Below, piece by piece: positions 7,115-13,835 of a DNA stretch of 26,659 nucleotides. The stretch spans positions 1-26,659 of the forward strand of contig CAVISR010000035.1 of assembly GCA_963645405.1 (NCBI GenBank). The letters are read 5' to 3'. The position numbers were made by a program, and so were the translations under genes. The stretch comes from Colivivens sp963645405. Lineage in GTDB: Bacteria > Bacteroidota > Bacteroidia > Bacteroidales > Bacteroidaceae. Numbering within the stretch: position 1 is the stretch's first letter; each line of letters starts with the position of its first letter. Below the pieces are notes generated by a model. It was given only the letters and a program-made list of their open reading frames with translations, was not told where the DNA came from and searched no databases.

Positions 7115-8373
7115 AAGTAGATGTTCTTTTAGGTCTCCAGTGGGGAGACGAAGGGAAAGGTAAGGTAGTGGACGTCCTTACTCCCAAATACGATGTGGTA
7201 GCCAGATTCCAGGGAGGTCCGAACGCAGGACACACCCTTGAGTTCGAGGGACAGAAATATGTTCTCCGTTCCATCCCTTCAGGCATATTCCAGGGAGAGA
7301 AAGTCAATATCATCGGTAACGGTGTGGTATTGGCGCCCGACCTATTTATGGACGAAGCCAAGGAACTGGAGAAGTCAGGACATGAACTCAAGAGCCGTCT
7401 GCACATCTCGAAGAAGGCTCACTTAATCATGCCAACTCACCGACTGCTTGATGCAGCCTACGAAGCAGCAAAGGGAAAGAACAAGGTGGGAACAACCGGC
7501 AAAGGCATCGGTCCTACATACACCGACAAGATAAGCCGCAACGGACTTCGCGTGGGAGATATTCTCGAGAACTTTGCAGAGAAATATGAAGAGCACAAGG
7601 CAAGACATATGCAGATGCTGAAAGCCTTGGACTATACAGACTTCGACATCACAGACGTGGAAAAACACTGGATGGAAGGCATTGAATACATGAAGCAATT
7701 CAAGTTCGTCGACAGTGAGCACGAAGTGAACAACCTCCTCAAGGAAGGAAAGTCAATCCTTTGCGAAGGAGCACAGGGCACAATGCTCGACGTGGATTTC
7801 GGTTCATACCCGTTCGTCACTTCCAGCAACACCATTTGTGCAGGCGCTTGCACCGGACTGGGATTGGGTCCGAACAAGATTGGTGAAGTATACGGAATCA
7901 TGAAAGCCTATTGCACACGAGTAGGAGCAGGACCATTCCCAACAGAACTGTTTGACGAGACCGGCGACAAAATCCGTGCCATCGGTCATGAATATGGCGC
8001 AGTCACAGGACGTGAACGCCGTTGTGGATGGATAGACCTTGTTGCCCTCAAATATTCAATCATGATAAACGGTGTGACCAAACTCATCATGATGAAGAGC
8101 GATGTGCTCGATGGATTCGAAACAGTCAAGGCTTGTGTGGCATACAATCAGAACGGTCAGTTCGTGGACTATTTCCCATACAACATAAACGAGGGCATAG
8201 AGCCAATCTATGTGGAGATGCCAGGATGGAAGCAAGACCTTTCCAAGTGTTCTTCGGAGGAAGAGTTGCCACAGGCATTCAAGGACTACATTGCATTCTT
8301 GGAGAAGCAACTGGAAACACCGATTGCCATCATTTCAGTTGGTCCTGACCGCGAACAGACAATCATACGGTAA
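7111..8373 (+). CDS. purA: Adenylosuccinate synthetase
   Basis: PurA joins IMP and aspartate using GTP to give adenylosuccinate, the committed step to AMP. The 420-residue protein has the N-terminal GTP-binding loop QWGDEGKGK with catalytic D13, and FQGGPNAGHT with catalytic H41. Further signatures are VGTTGKGIGP, CEGAQGTMLDVDFGSYPFVTSS and the GRERRCGWIDL region. Length is typical. The start codon overlaps the Fur-family stop by 4 bases, so the two are translationally coupled, and aroA follows 24 bases after the stop. A PurR-type site was not seen. Confidence 0.97.
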   Translation: MKVDVLLGLQWGDEGKGKVVDVLTPKYDVVARFQGGPNAGHTLEFEGQKYVLRSIPSGIFQGEKVNIIGNGVVLAPDLFMDEAKELEKSGHELKSRLHISKKAHLIMPTHRLLDAAYEAAKGKNKVGTTGKGIGPTYTDKISRNGLRVGDILENFAEKYEEHKARHMQMLKALDYTDFDITDVEKHWMEGIEYMKQFKFVDSEHEVNNLLKEGKSILCEGAQGTMLDVDFGSYPFVTSSNTICAGACTGLGLGPNKIGEVYGIMKAYCTRVGAGPFPTELFDETGDKIRAIGHEYGAVTGRERRCGWIDLVALKYSIMINGVTKLIMMKSDVLDGFETVKACVAYNQNGQFVDYFPYNINEGIEPIYVEMPGWKQDLSKCSSEEELPQAFKDYIAFLEKQLETPIAIISVGPDREQTIIR

Positions 8374-8397
8374 ACCGCTCCAAACCAAACTTGTTTT

Positions 8398-9612
8398 ATG
8401 AGACTGAAAGTAACTGCACCGAGCACACTGAGGAAATGTACGGTTGACCTCCCTCCGTCGAAGAGCATTGCCAACCGTATGCTTATCATGTCGGCACTCA
8501 ATGGAATCTCCCCAGACAAAACTCTGGGAAGACCACTGACAGATTTGTGTGATGACATACGTGTCCTTGCCCAGTTGCTTCAGTCAAATGAAACAATTGC
8601 AGATGTAGGTGCTGCCGGTACTGCCATGCGTTTTGCCACTGCATATCTTTCTGTCACACCTGGCACAAGGGTTGTCACAGGCACAGAACGTCTCCGGGAA
8701 CGTCCTATCGGCATACTGGTTGAAGCATTGCGGACATTGGGCGCTGAGATAGAATATACGGACAATGACGGTTTTCCGCCACTGAAGATTACCGGCAATC
8801 CGGCGATGCAGGGCGGAACAATCGAACTGGACGGCAGTGTCAGTTCACAATTCATTTCAGCCCTGTTGATGGTTGCTCCAACACTTGCTGACGGACTTGT
8901 CCTGAAACTGAAGGGACAGGTTGTATCGCGACCATATATAGATATAACGGTTGGTCTGATGAAGCAGTTCGGTGCCACCGCAGAATGGAAAAACAAAAAC
9001 ACCATCGTTGTGGCACATGGATACAACTGCCCTCCTTCAGACAAAGCCATTCCTATTGAGGCAGACTGGACAGCTTCATCCTATTGGTATGAAATTGCTT
9101 CGATTGCGGGCTGTCCTGCAGCCTTCGACCTCAAAGGTCTGTCAATGCAAAGTCTTCAGGGAGACAAAGTGTGTGACAGCATCTATCGGCAAATAGCTGC
9201 AGCGCAAGGCAGTGGAGACGTGTTTGAGTACGATTTCAGCGGATGTCCGGACCTTGTGCAAACCATCGTGGTAACTTGCTGCATGGAGAACATCAGATTC
9301 CATTTCACTGGTCTGAAGACCCTGCGCATAAAAGAGACCGACCGCATATCAGCCTTGCAATGCGAACTCGCCAAGCTTGGCTATACAATCGGTGCAGACG
9401 CAGATTCCATGACATGGGACGGCACATACGCTCCGGCCACAGCCATTCCGTCAATCAGTACATACAAAGACCATCGTATGGCAATGGCATTTGCACCTTG
9501 TGCGCTGAAATTGAAAGAGATAATAATAGAAGACCCGGGAGTAGTCAGCAAGTCGTACCCGTCCTACTGGCAAGACCTGGAAAAGGCTGGATTCGTGTTA
9601 TGCTATATTTGA
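8398..9612 (+). CDS. aroA: 3-phosphoshikimate 1-carboxyvinyltransferase (EPSP synthase)
   Basis: This enzyme transfers the enolpyruvyl group of phosphoenolpyruvate to shikimate-3-phosphate in aromatic amino acid synthesis. Signatures in order are PPSKSIANRMLIMSAL (substrate-binding Lys and Ser), GAAGTAMRF (family NAGTAMR motif), RERPIG, SVSSQFISALLM, KETDRI and YKDHRMAMAFA. The 404-residue length is a little short of the 420-450 usual elsewhere, but I believe it is normal for Bacteroidota. The sixth shikimate gene aroQ lies at 18092. The last 13 bases overlap the start of the next small gene. Confidence 0.92.
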   Translation: MRLKVTAPSTLRKCTVDLPPSKSIANRMLIMSALNGISPDKTLGRPLTDLCDDIRVLAQLLQSNETIADVGAAGTAMRFATAYLSVTPGTRVVTGTERLRERPIGILVEALRTLGAEIEYTDNDGFPPLKITGNPAMQGGTIELDGSVSSQFISALLMVAPTLADGLVLKLKGQVVSRPYIDITVGLMKQFGATAEWKNKNTIVVAHGYNCPPSDKAIPIEADWTASSYWYEIASIAGCPAAFDLKGLSMQSLQGDKVCDSIYRQIAAAQGSGDVFEYDFSGCPDLVQTIVVTCCMENIRFHFTGLKTLRIKETDRISALQCELAKLGYTIGADADSMTWDGTYAPATAIPSISTYKDHRMAMAFAPCALKLKEIIIEDPGVVSKSYPSYWQDLEKAGFVLCYI

Positions 9613-10019
9613 TTATAGGACTTCTTCTGCTAGGCGTAGTTGCTTTCGTCCTGGGCTATTTCCGCAACAAGTCGTTGCAGAAGAAACTTGCAAAAGGAGA
9701 AATCAAGGAATTGCCTTCAATCAAACAGGCTTCCGATATGGAATGTTGTGGGCAACACGAAGTATGCGAGAAGGAAAGTCTGTTGGCTGCCATAAGCAAA
9801 GAAATTGAATATTACGACGATGAAGAGCTGGACCGCTACCAGGGAACTGCATCCGACGCATATTCAGATGAGGCAGTGAATGAATTCCGTGACATTCTCT
9901 ACACAATGAAAGAAGACGAAGTTGCAGGATGGGTAAGAAGCCTGCAATTGCGTTCGATAGAACTGCCTGACGACCTCAAAGACGAGGTGTTCCTCATCAT
10001 AGGAGAAAGACGGGTATAA
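9600..10019 (+). CDS. Small membrane-anchored protein with a CCxxHxxC motif, unknown function
   Basis: I do not recognise a named family. The 139-residue product starts with one strong transmembrane helix (about residues 2-20), then a basic stretch RNKSLQKKLAKG. A Cys/His cluster follows at C49, C50, H53 and C56, and the remaining helical domain is acidic and ends LPDDLKDEVFLIIGERRV. By the positive-inside rule the soluble part should be cytoplasmic. The ATG at 9600 gives the transmembrane helix directly and overlaps aroA by 13 bases, so expression is coupled. The Cys/His cluster could bind a metal ion. No partner in the window suggests a role. Confidence 0.8.
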   Translation: MLYLIIGLLLLGVVAFVLGYFRNKSLQKKLAKGEIKELPSIKQASDMECCGQHEVCEKESLLAAISKEIEYYDDEELDRYQGTASDAYSDEAVNEFRDILYTMKEDEVAGWVRSLQLRSIELPDDLKDEVFLIIGERRV

Positions 10020-10142
10020 TCATAGGAGATTCTGACCGCCGAAAACTTTCCTGGTCAGTGCAAAAATCACGCTAAAGGGGCTTTTGCAACGAGCCCAAAA
10101 CAAATTGCGAACAATAATCAACCGCATGTCAAGATTTCTTTG

Positions 10143-10150
10143 TACCTTTG
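10143..10150 (+). promoter_or_regulatory. cysS promoter (-7 box)
   Basis: TACCTTTG is a full match to the -7 box, 22 bases before the cysS start codon. No TTTG is present at the expected -33 position. Upstream, CTGACC (10032-10037) and GGTCAG (10053-10058) can pair, but no T tract follows, so a terminator for the aroA group is not evident. Confidence 0.6.
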
Positions 10151-10172
10151 CGCAAAATAAAACTCATCCGAC

Positions 10173-11687
10173 ATGAAACAGGAACTTTTAATCTACAATA
10201 CGCTTACACGGCAGAAAGAACTGTTCCGACCGCTCAATGCCCCACACGTGGGAATGTATGTGTGCGGTCCAACCGTCTATGGCGATGCCCACCTCGGACA
10301 CGCACGTCCGGCAATCACGTTCGACATCGTCTTCCGTTACCTGCAACACCTGGGCTACAAAGTACGTTATGTGCGCAACATAACCGACGTAGGCCACCTG
10401 GAGCACGATGCTGACGAGGGAGAAGACAAGATTGCAAAGAAAGCCCGGCTGGAGCAACTGGAACCGATGGAAGTGGCACAATACTACGCAAACCGTTTCC
10501 ACGACGCCATGCGTGCGCTCAATGTCCTGCCACCGTCAATCGAGCCATTGGCATCGGGCCACATCATGGAGCAGGAGCAGCTGGTGCAGGAGATTCTCGA
10601 CAACGGATTTGCCTACGAATCAAACGGGTCTGTATACTTCGATGTAGAGGCATACAACAAGAAGCACAAGTACGGAATTCTCTCCGGACGCAACCTCGAT
10701 GACATCATCAACAACTCGCGCGAACTGGCAGGAGTGGGCGAAAAGAAAAACCAGGCAGACTTCGCGCTGTGGAAGAAAGCACAGCCCGAGCATATCATGC
10801 GCTGGCCATCGAGATGGAGCGACGGATTCCCCGGATGGCACTGCGAGTGCACAGCCATGGGTAGAAAATACCTCGGCAACCACTTCGACATCCACGGAGG
10901 AGGAATGGACTTGATATTCCCACACCACGAATGCGAGATAGCACAGGCAGTGGCAAGCCAGGGCGACCAGATGGTGCACTACTGGGTTCACAACAACATG
11001 ATAACCATCAACGGACAGAAGATGGGCAAGAGCCTCGGCAACTTCATCACCCTGCAGGAGTTCTTCAGCGGCAGCCACAAAGACAAGGACGGCAACGAGA
11101 TGCTTGCCAAAGCCTACAACCCGATGACCATCCGATTCTTCATCCTCCAGGCACACTACCGCAGCACTGTGGACTTCAGCAACGATGCCCTTCAGTCTGC
11201 AGAAAAAGGACTGGAACGCCTGATGGATGCCTACAAGACGCTGAAAAGCCTGCAGCCGTCGAGCACAGGAACCGTCAACATGCAATATGTGGACGACCTT
11301 CGTCAGAAATGCTACGACGCGCTCAACGATGACTTCAGCACACCAATGGTGATAAGCCACCTGTTCGATGCCTCACGCATCATCAACCAAGTAGCCGACA
11401 AGAGCGCAACGATTACAGCCGATGTGCTCGAAGCACTGACAGCCACATTCGAGCTGTTTGCGTTCGACATCCTCGGACTGCAGAAGTCAAACGGTGGGGG
11501 TCAGGACCAAAGCGAAGCACGCGAAGAAGCCTTCGGAAAAGTGGTCGACATGCTTCTTGAGCAGCGCATGAAAGCCAAGGCAAACAAAGACTGGGCTACG
11601 AGCGACATGATTCGCGACCAGCTTGCCGCACTTGGATTCGAAGTGAAGGACACGAAAGACGGTTTCACCTGGAAACTGAACAAGTGA
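10173..11687 (+). CDS. cysS: Cysteinyl-tRNA synthetase
   Basis: CysS charges tRNA-Cys with cysteine. The 504-residue protein shows the class I synthetase signatures: YVCGPTVYGDAHLGHARP, containing the zinc ligand C31 and the HIGH-type motif HLGH (39-42), then WHCECTAMGRKYLG and GGGMDLIFPHHECEIAQA (further zinc ligands and substrate recognition). KMGKSLGN is the KMSKS loop. The C-terminal helical DALR-like domain ends with a short tRNA-binding segment. Length is in the usual range. It is followed after one base by a small membrane protein gene, apparently in the same transcript. Confidence 0.96.
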   Translation: MKQELLIYNTLTRQKELFRPLNAPHVGMYVCGPTVYGDAHLGHARPAITFDIVFRYLQHLGYKVRYVRNITDVGHLEHDADEGEDKIAKKARLEQLEPMEVAQYYANRFHDAMRALNVLPPSIEPLASGHIMEQEQLVQEILDNGFAYESNGSVYFDVEAYNKKHKYGILSGRNLDDIINNSRELAGVGEKKNQADFALWKKAQPEHIMRWPSRWSDGFPGWHCECTAMGRKYLGNHFDIHGGGMDLIFPHHECEIAQAVASQGDQMVHYWVHNNMITINGQKMGKSLGNFITLQEFFSGSHKDKDGNEMLAKAYNPMTIRFFILQAHYRSTVDFSNDALQSAEKGLERLMDAYKTLKSLQPSSTGTVNMQYVDDLRQKCYDALNDDFSTPMVISHLFDASRIINQVADKSATITADVLEALTATFELFAFDILGLQKSNGGGQDQSEAREEAFGKVVDMLLEQRMKAKANKDWATSDMIRDQLAALGFEVKDTKDGFTWKLNK

Positions 11688-11688
11688 T

Positions 11689-11892
11689 ATGGCAAAGATA
11701 CAGAAGATACTGATGATAGTTTCCCTTGCGTTCATGGTCATCTGCCTGGGAGCTACGGTATGGGCAGCCACCTACTTCAACGATGCATCGTTCTACGGCT
11801 TCTCAGCGTTTTTCGTATTCGCCATCATCTGGTTCGGCATCACCATCTACAAAAGCTACAGAAAAGACGATAGCAGCAAGAAAGACAAGTGA
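11689..11892 (+). CDS. Small two-helix membrane protein, unknown function
   Basis: I do not recognise this 67-residue protein. It has two predicted transmembrane helices (about residues 7-27 and 36-52) and a charged tail rich in Lys, Asp and Ser (KSYRKDDSSKKDK), suggesting both ends lie in the cytoplasm. The ATG follows the cysS stop after one base, so it is probably cotranscribed and coupled. A strong terminator follows at 11953-11983. Its reality is supported by position and a plausible membrane topology, not by homology. Confidence 0.7.
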   Translation: MAKIQKILMIVSLAFMVICLGATVWAATYFNDASFYGFSAFFVFAIIWFGITIYKSYRKDDSSKKDK

Positions 11893-11952
11893 GCAGCATC
11901 ACAGTCTGCAGGAGCTATAAGAGACAAGCAGACAGCATCGTCATAAAACATC

Positions 11953-11983
11953 AAGAGCGGCACAACAGCCGCTCTTTTATTTT
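11953..11983 (+). terminator. Terminator of the cysS unit
   Basis: AAGAGCGGC (11953-11961), loop ACAACA, GCCGCTCTT (11968-11976) followed by a T-rich tail. The stem is 9 bp. On the other strand it could also stop transcripts from the symporter gene. Confidence 0.88.
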
Positions 11984-12018
11984 GCCTTTACCAATAAGAT
12001 TATAAGATTGTCCGTCAA

Positions 12019-12061
12019 TGTCTAAGCGCTACCATATCCAAGCAAGACTTTGTCTAAGCGC
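12019..12061 (+). repeat. 11-base direct repeat TGTCTAAGCGC
   Basis: The word TGTCTAAGCGC occurs at 12019-12029 and again at 12051-12061, between the cysS terminator and the 3' end of the symporter gene. No function is apparent. Confidence 0.4.
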
Positions 12062-12103
12062 AGATTGGCTCTAAGTTTATTCGCACGAAGCGCCAACCTT
12101 GTT

Positions 12104-13492
12104 CTAATATATTCCGAACGCACCGAGGAGCAGGATGGTCAACAAGACTGGAACCACGAACTTCAGCATGATGATGTACATGCGCTTTCTGTGGAACTTA
12201 TAGCCATTGAGTCGGATTTCACCGACCAGAAGCTTCGGTTTCACCACCCAACCAATAAGAATGCACGTGCATATTGCGAGGAATGGCATGAGGACATTGT
12301 TGCTGACATAATCAAACACATCCAGAATCTGGGCTGTAGCACCGTTTGGCAACCCGTACTCAAAGTACAGGTCATTGTAGCCGCGGCAAACGATGAAAGA
12401 GAGAACCAGTTCCACTGCCGACACGATACACACCGATTTCGTGCGGCTCCAATGGAAACGGTCAATCAAGCTCGACACAATTGCCTCCAATATGGAAACG
12501 GCGCTTGTGATTGCAGCAAACAGCACCATGAGGAAGAACATGATTCCGACCACCGGTCCGAACGAACCGAGCGAGTCAAACACCTTGGGAAGTGCCACGA
12601 ACATCAGTCCAGGTCCGGACGACATTCCCTCCGTGCCCATGAACACATAAACCGCCGGAATAATCATCAGACCAGCCAACACAGCTATGACAGTGTCGCA
12701 AATCTCGATATAATCCACAGCCTTGCCCAAGTTTACGCTGCGCTTCATGTACGAGCCGTATGCCACCATGATTCCCATGGCGATGGAGAGTGAATAGAAC
12801 AACTGTCCCGTCGCATCGAGCACAATCATGAGGAACTGCTTGAAGGTGATTCCGTCAAGATTCGGAATCAAATACACAGCAGCGCCCTCCAGTCCTGTAC
12901 GGGTTACGCCATTCTCATCCGTGTGGCTGATAAACAGGGAATAGACGCAGATGAAGACCACCAGCAGAACCAATGCCGGCATTATGATGCGTGAATACTT
13001 CTCTATGCCTTTGTTCACTCCACGGCAAACCACATGGAAGCTGCATGCGGCAAACACCAGCATAAAGAGGATTGGAGCCCATTCCTCAGACACAAACCCT
13101 CTGAAATATCCGTCGGCTACAGCCGCACTGCCGTCACCCACGATATAAGTCCACAGGTATTTCAGCACCCAACCGCCTATCACGCAGTAGTAGGGATAGA
13201 TTATGAACGGGACAATGAACGAGAGATGCCCAAGGAAATTCCACTTCTTGTGGAAGAACTTGTATGCAGTGAGCGGACCCTGCTGCGATCTGCGGCCAAT
13301 AGCTATCTCGGTTATCAGCAGAGTGAAACCGAATGTAACTGCCAGAACTATATATATAATAAGGAACAAGCCGCCGCCATCGCGCGCAGCAAGATAAGGG
13401 AAACGCCATATGTTTCCGAGTCCCACAGCACTGCCTGCAGCTGCAAGTACGAATCCTATCGATCCACTGAATGTATTACGCTTGTCTGTCAT
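12104..13492 (-). CDS. Sodium-dependent transporter, NSS/SNF family
   Basis: Members of the neurotransmitter:sodium symporter family (LeuT, MhsT, Tyt1) couple sodium entry to uptake of amino acids or related solutes across the inner membrane. The 462-residue protein opens with the signature first helix, SGSIGFVLAAAGSAVGLGNIWRFPYLAARDGGG, whose unwound part binds sodium and substrate. It continues with about 11-12 hydrophobic helices, including PALVLLVVFICVYSL and SLSIAMGIMVAYGSYM. Length fits bacterial members. The start at 13492 agrees with a minus-strand promoter at 13522-13553. It is a single gene between convergent cysS and divergent GH30-GH43. Substrate cannot be assigned. Confidence 0.92.
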   Translation of the reverse strand: MTDKRNTFSGSIGFVLAAAGSAVGLGNIWRFPYLAARDGGGLFLIIYIVLAVTFGFTLLITEIAIGRRSQQGPLTAYKFFHKKWNFLGHLSFIVPFIIYPYYCVIGGWVLKYLWTYIVGDGSAAVADGYFRGFVSEEWAPILFMLVFAACSFHVVCRGVNKGIEKYSRIIMPALVLLVVFICVYSLFISHTDENGVTRTGLEGAAVYLIPNLDGITFKQFLMIVLDATGQLFYSLSIAMGIMVAYGSYMKRSVNLGKAVDYIEICDTVIAVLAGLMIIPAVYVFMGTEGMSSGPGLMFVALPKVFDSLGSFGPVVGIMFFLMVLFAAITSAVSILEAIVSSLIDRFHWSRTKSVCIVSAVELVLSFIVCRGYNDLYFEYGLPNGATAQILDVFDYVSNNVLMPFLAICTCILIGWVVKPKLLVGEIRLNGYKFHRKRMYIIMLKFVVPVLLTILLLGAFGIY

Positions 13493-13521
13493 TTATTTTG
13501 CGTTAGCTATGAAATAATATG

Positions 13522-13553
13522 CAAAGGTAGACATTTATTGCCATGTTTGCAAA
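13522..13553 (-). promoter_or_regulatory. Promoter of the NSS transporter
   Basis: On the minus strand TTTG (13550-13553), a 20-base spacer and TACCTTTG (13522-13529) match the Bacteroidota promoter, 29 bases before the start codon at 13492. Confidence 0.7.
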
Positions 13554-13798
13554 CAAAAATCCGACATCTTTTCATTCTACACTGAAATAGGGACAGTTCG
13601 CGAAGTCATTTCAGCATTCAACATCACTCAACTGCAAACCGACTACGGAAATTCAACGTCCGTGCCATCCCATTCAATTTGAGTTCTGATTCCCACTCAC
13701 ATTGCACAACGGCATTGTGTTGTTTCAATTGTTGTTGACTTTGTAACATTCCATCTTTCTCCTTATGTATAGAGCTACAACGATACCGATAAATTATC
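13554..13798. other. Intergenic region between divergent transporter and xylanase genes
   Basis: No gene is seen here. It separates two outward-facing promoters. A short inverted repeat CACAA-CGGCA-TTGTG (13705-13719) could be an operator, but the support is weak. There is no SusC/SusD-like gene or sensor gene nearby. Confidence 0.5.
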
Positions 13799-13806
13799 TA
13801 CATTTG
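13799..13806 (+). promoter_or_regulatory. Promoter of the GH30-GH43 enzyme (-7 box)
   Basis: TACATTTG is a full -7 match, but no TTTG lies at the expected -33 position, which would suit an activator-dependent promoter. Transcription would start at about 13812, which rules out the TTG at 13809 as the start codon and favours the ATG pair at 13836/13839. Confidence 0.6.
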
Positions 13807-13835
13807 CATTGGAAATGAAAACTACCAATACTATT

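Noticed and set aside
10032..10058. Terminator after the aroA group
   Set aside because: A six-pair stem exists, but the loop is 15 bases and no T tract follows.
12050..12793. 247-codon open frame on the plus strand
   Set aside because: It is antisense to the NSS transporter; its His/Glu/Arg-rich composition is typical of a shadow frame.
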